From an uncultured bacterium (GTDB taxonomy: Bacteria > Bacteroidota > Bacteroidia > CAILMK01), in NCBI GenBank assembly GCA_903835275.1, contig CAILMK010000413.1, positions 1-6,533 on the forward strand: a stretch of DNA of 6,533 bases, given 5' to 3'. Both the position numbers and the translations under genes were made by a program. This document shows, piece by piece, positions 5,955-6,533 of the stretch (position 1 is its first letter; each line of letters starts with the position of its first letter). The notes under the pieces are model-generated. The model had not been told where the DNA came from and ran no database searches. It saw nothing but the letters and a program-made list of their open reading frames with translations.

Positions 5955-5976
5955 TTGTTGGGTTCCAACCCAACAA
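5955..5976. repeat. Hairpin repeat 2 (TTGTTGGGTT/AACCCAACAA)
   Basis: TTGTTGGGTT (5955-5964) and AACCCAACAA (5967-5976) are exact reverse complements around a two-base CC centre, giving a 10-bp stem. Second member of the four-hairpin cluster; its stem sequence is unrelated to the others. Not followed by a T-run. Confidence 0.75.
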
Positions 5977-5989
5977 TGTCTTGCACATT

Positions 5990-6005
5990 CGGGGCTGGAG
6001 CCCCG
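5990..6005. repeat. Hairpin repeat 3 (CGGGGCTggAGCCCCG)
   Basis: A 7-bp G/C-rich stem with GG at the centre. It shares the core GGCTGGAGCC with repeat 4, only 13 bases away, so these two appear to be variants of one repeat family with different outer stems. Confidence 0.75.
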
Positions 6006-6014
6006 GTAATAAGC

Positions 6015-6038
6015 GTCACGAGGCTGGAGCCTCGCGAC
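6015..6038. repeat. Hairpin repeat 4 (GTCaCGAGGCTggAGCCTCGcGAC)
   Basis: CGAGGCT (6019-6025) pairs with AGCCTCG (6028-6034), and GTC/GAC extend the stem beyond one A-C mismatch. It shares the GGCTGGAGCC core with repeat 3. It lies 11-32 bases before the possible starts of the next gene, so it would sit in that gene's leader or just upstream of it. Confidence 0.75.
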
Positions 6039-6048
6039 TGCGGAGGGG

Positions 6049-6462
6049 TTGGAAAATAATTGGATCTATATGTTTGAAAATTATGAATTGAAAGGTGAAC
6101 CTTTAAATTTTTTTGTTAAATTTTTAAAAAGCGAATCAGATTGCCAGGTTTTGATTGATTGGATTGCTAATGAGGATATAAATAAACGCATAGAATATTT
6201 TGATTCGCCAAAGGAGCATATTTCTGATATATATTCTAAAAGATATTCTTTAGCTTTAAACACTAATCCTGAGTCCCTATTGTTAGAGGATTTAAAAAAT
6301 CTATTAGTTAATCTTGAAAAGGCCAATATTGATGCAATTCGACTGGTTTTTTTCACAAATATTCAGGCTGATTTTTATGTATTTACAGACGTAAAGTTTA
6401 CTGATATATTTGGAGTCCTTGACTTCAGACTATTACATTCTCAAGCTCCCACGAGTCTTTAG
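6049..6462 (+). CDS. Hypothetical protein, start uncertain
   Basis: Not recognised. The frame is open from about 6013 to 6462. TTG at 6049 gives 137 residues (MENNWIYMFENYELKG...), ATG at 6070 gives 130. The residues between the two starts (NNWIY) look protein-like, so an original start may have been lost to the adjacent repeats, or TTG is used; no promoter element or well-spaced Shine-Dalgarno decides it. GGAGGGG directly abuts the TTG, too close to act as one. The protein is soluble, without signal peptide, acidic and rich in Phe, Leu and Asn. It has a predicted helix at 76-94 (LLLEDLKNLLVNLEKANID region) and a strand pair around IRLVFFTNIQADFYVFTDV (97-115). The tail (SQAPTSL) and the TAG stop fall within a repeat-like palindrome. 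AT-rich, like the genes at the left end. Whether it is intact is uncertain. Confidence 0.55.
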   Translation: MENNWIYMFENYELKGEPLNFFVKFLKSESDCQVLIDWIANEDINKRIEYFDSPKEHISDIYSKRYSLALNTNPESLLLEDLKNLLVNLEKANIDAIRLVFFTNIQADFYVFTDVKFTDIFGVLDFRLLHSQAPTSL

Positions 6463-6533
6463 TGAAACGATGACTCGCTCGGAAAGGATGCCCTCTCTTA
6501 AAGGACTACTGTGTGGACACATCTTTTAAGAAG
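6451..6533. repeat. Repeat-like inverted sequences at window end
   Basis: CGAGTC (6452-6457) and GACTCG (6472-6477) flank a 14-base loop that contains the stop codon of the preceding gene. Further right, CTTAAAGGA (6497-6505) and TCTTTTAAG (6522-6530) are inverted copies with one mismatch, enclosing GTGTGGACAC (6511-6520), itself a GTGT/ACAC hairpin. The base pairing is visible. Whether this is a dispersed repeat, a small non-autonomous element or the end of an insertion sequence lying outside the window cannot be decided here. Confidence 0.45.

Noticed and set aside
4658..6038. CRISPR-like array from the tandem pyrimidine units or the hairpin cluster
   Set aside because: Units are too short, lack regular spacers and have differing stems; there are no cas genes.
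6081..6356. 91-codon minus-strand frame opposite the last gene
   Set aside because: Shadow frame. The plus strand has the longer frame, though both are unconfirmed by family.

Overview
The window looks like accessory chromosome of a Bacteroidota bacterium, probably from the Chitinophagales/Sphingobacteriales side, although the order is a guess. Three signals support the phylum. One gene ends in a type IX secretion (T9SS, Por) type A sorting domain. Several genes are preceded by Bacteroidota-type -7 elements (TAnnTTTG) and none has a convincing Shine-Dalgarno sequence. The intergenic DNA carries dispersed palindromic repeats that I associate with this phylum, including one that translates to the familiar spurious 'LTPSPSPKERG' peptide.

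Layout. Positions 1-1744 hold three AT-rich genes of unknown function: a 5'-partial soluble protein (3-497, +), a 95-residue protein (609-896, +) and a two-helix membrane protein (1744-1052, -). Upstream of the membrane protein, on the same strand, is an unlisted reading frame of about 86 codons interrupted by one in-frame TAA (2069-1809, -), best read as a nonsense pseudogene. Positions 2097-2335 are non-coding and repeat-rich, ending in a perfect 15-bp intrinsic terminator.

That terminator closes a two-gene operon on the minus strand: a secreted right-handed parallel beta-helix protein (4402-3377), then, after a single spacer base, a secreted protein with three internal repeats and a T9SS C-terminal domain (3375-2356). 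Both have Sec signal peptides. Only the second has a T9SS tail, so the pair may act together at or beyond the outer membrane.

A divergent intergenic region (4403-4711) contains a -7 element for the operon, a 28-bp near-palindrome, a CCCTTG-type pyrimidine repeat, and a full consensus promoter for the next gene. That promoter sits so close to its ATG that the mRNA may be leaderless. The gene (4712-5914, +) is a full-length thiolase closely matching 3-oxoadipyl-CoA thiolase (PcaF/PaaJ), the last step of beta-ketoadipate and phenylacetate breakdown. No other gene of those pathways is in the window.

After the thiolase come four different hairpin repeats in about 110 bp (5929-6038), then another AT-rich unknown gene (6049 or 6070 to 6462, +), whose last codons and stop lie in a further repeat region running to the window edge. 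Overall, a more GC-balanced core (operon and thiolase) is flanked by AT-rich orphan genes, with repeats at most junctions. I found no tRNA, rRNA, CRISPR array or transposase gene. No complete new defence or mobile system can be supported. The most unusual items are the interrupted small gene, the repeat island, the repeat-built promoter and the gene ends supplied by repeats.
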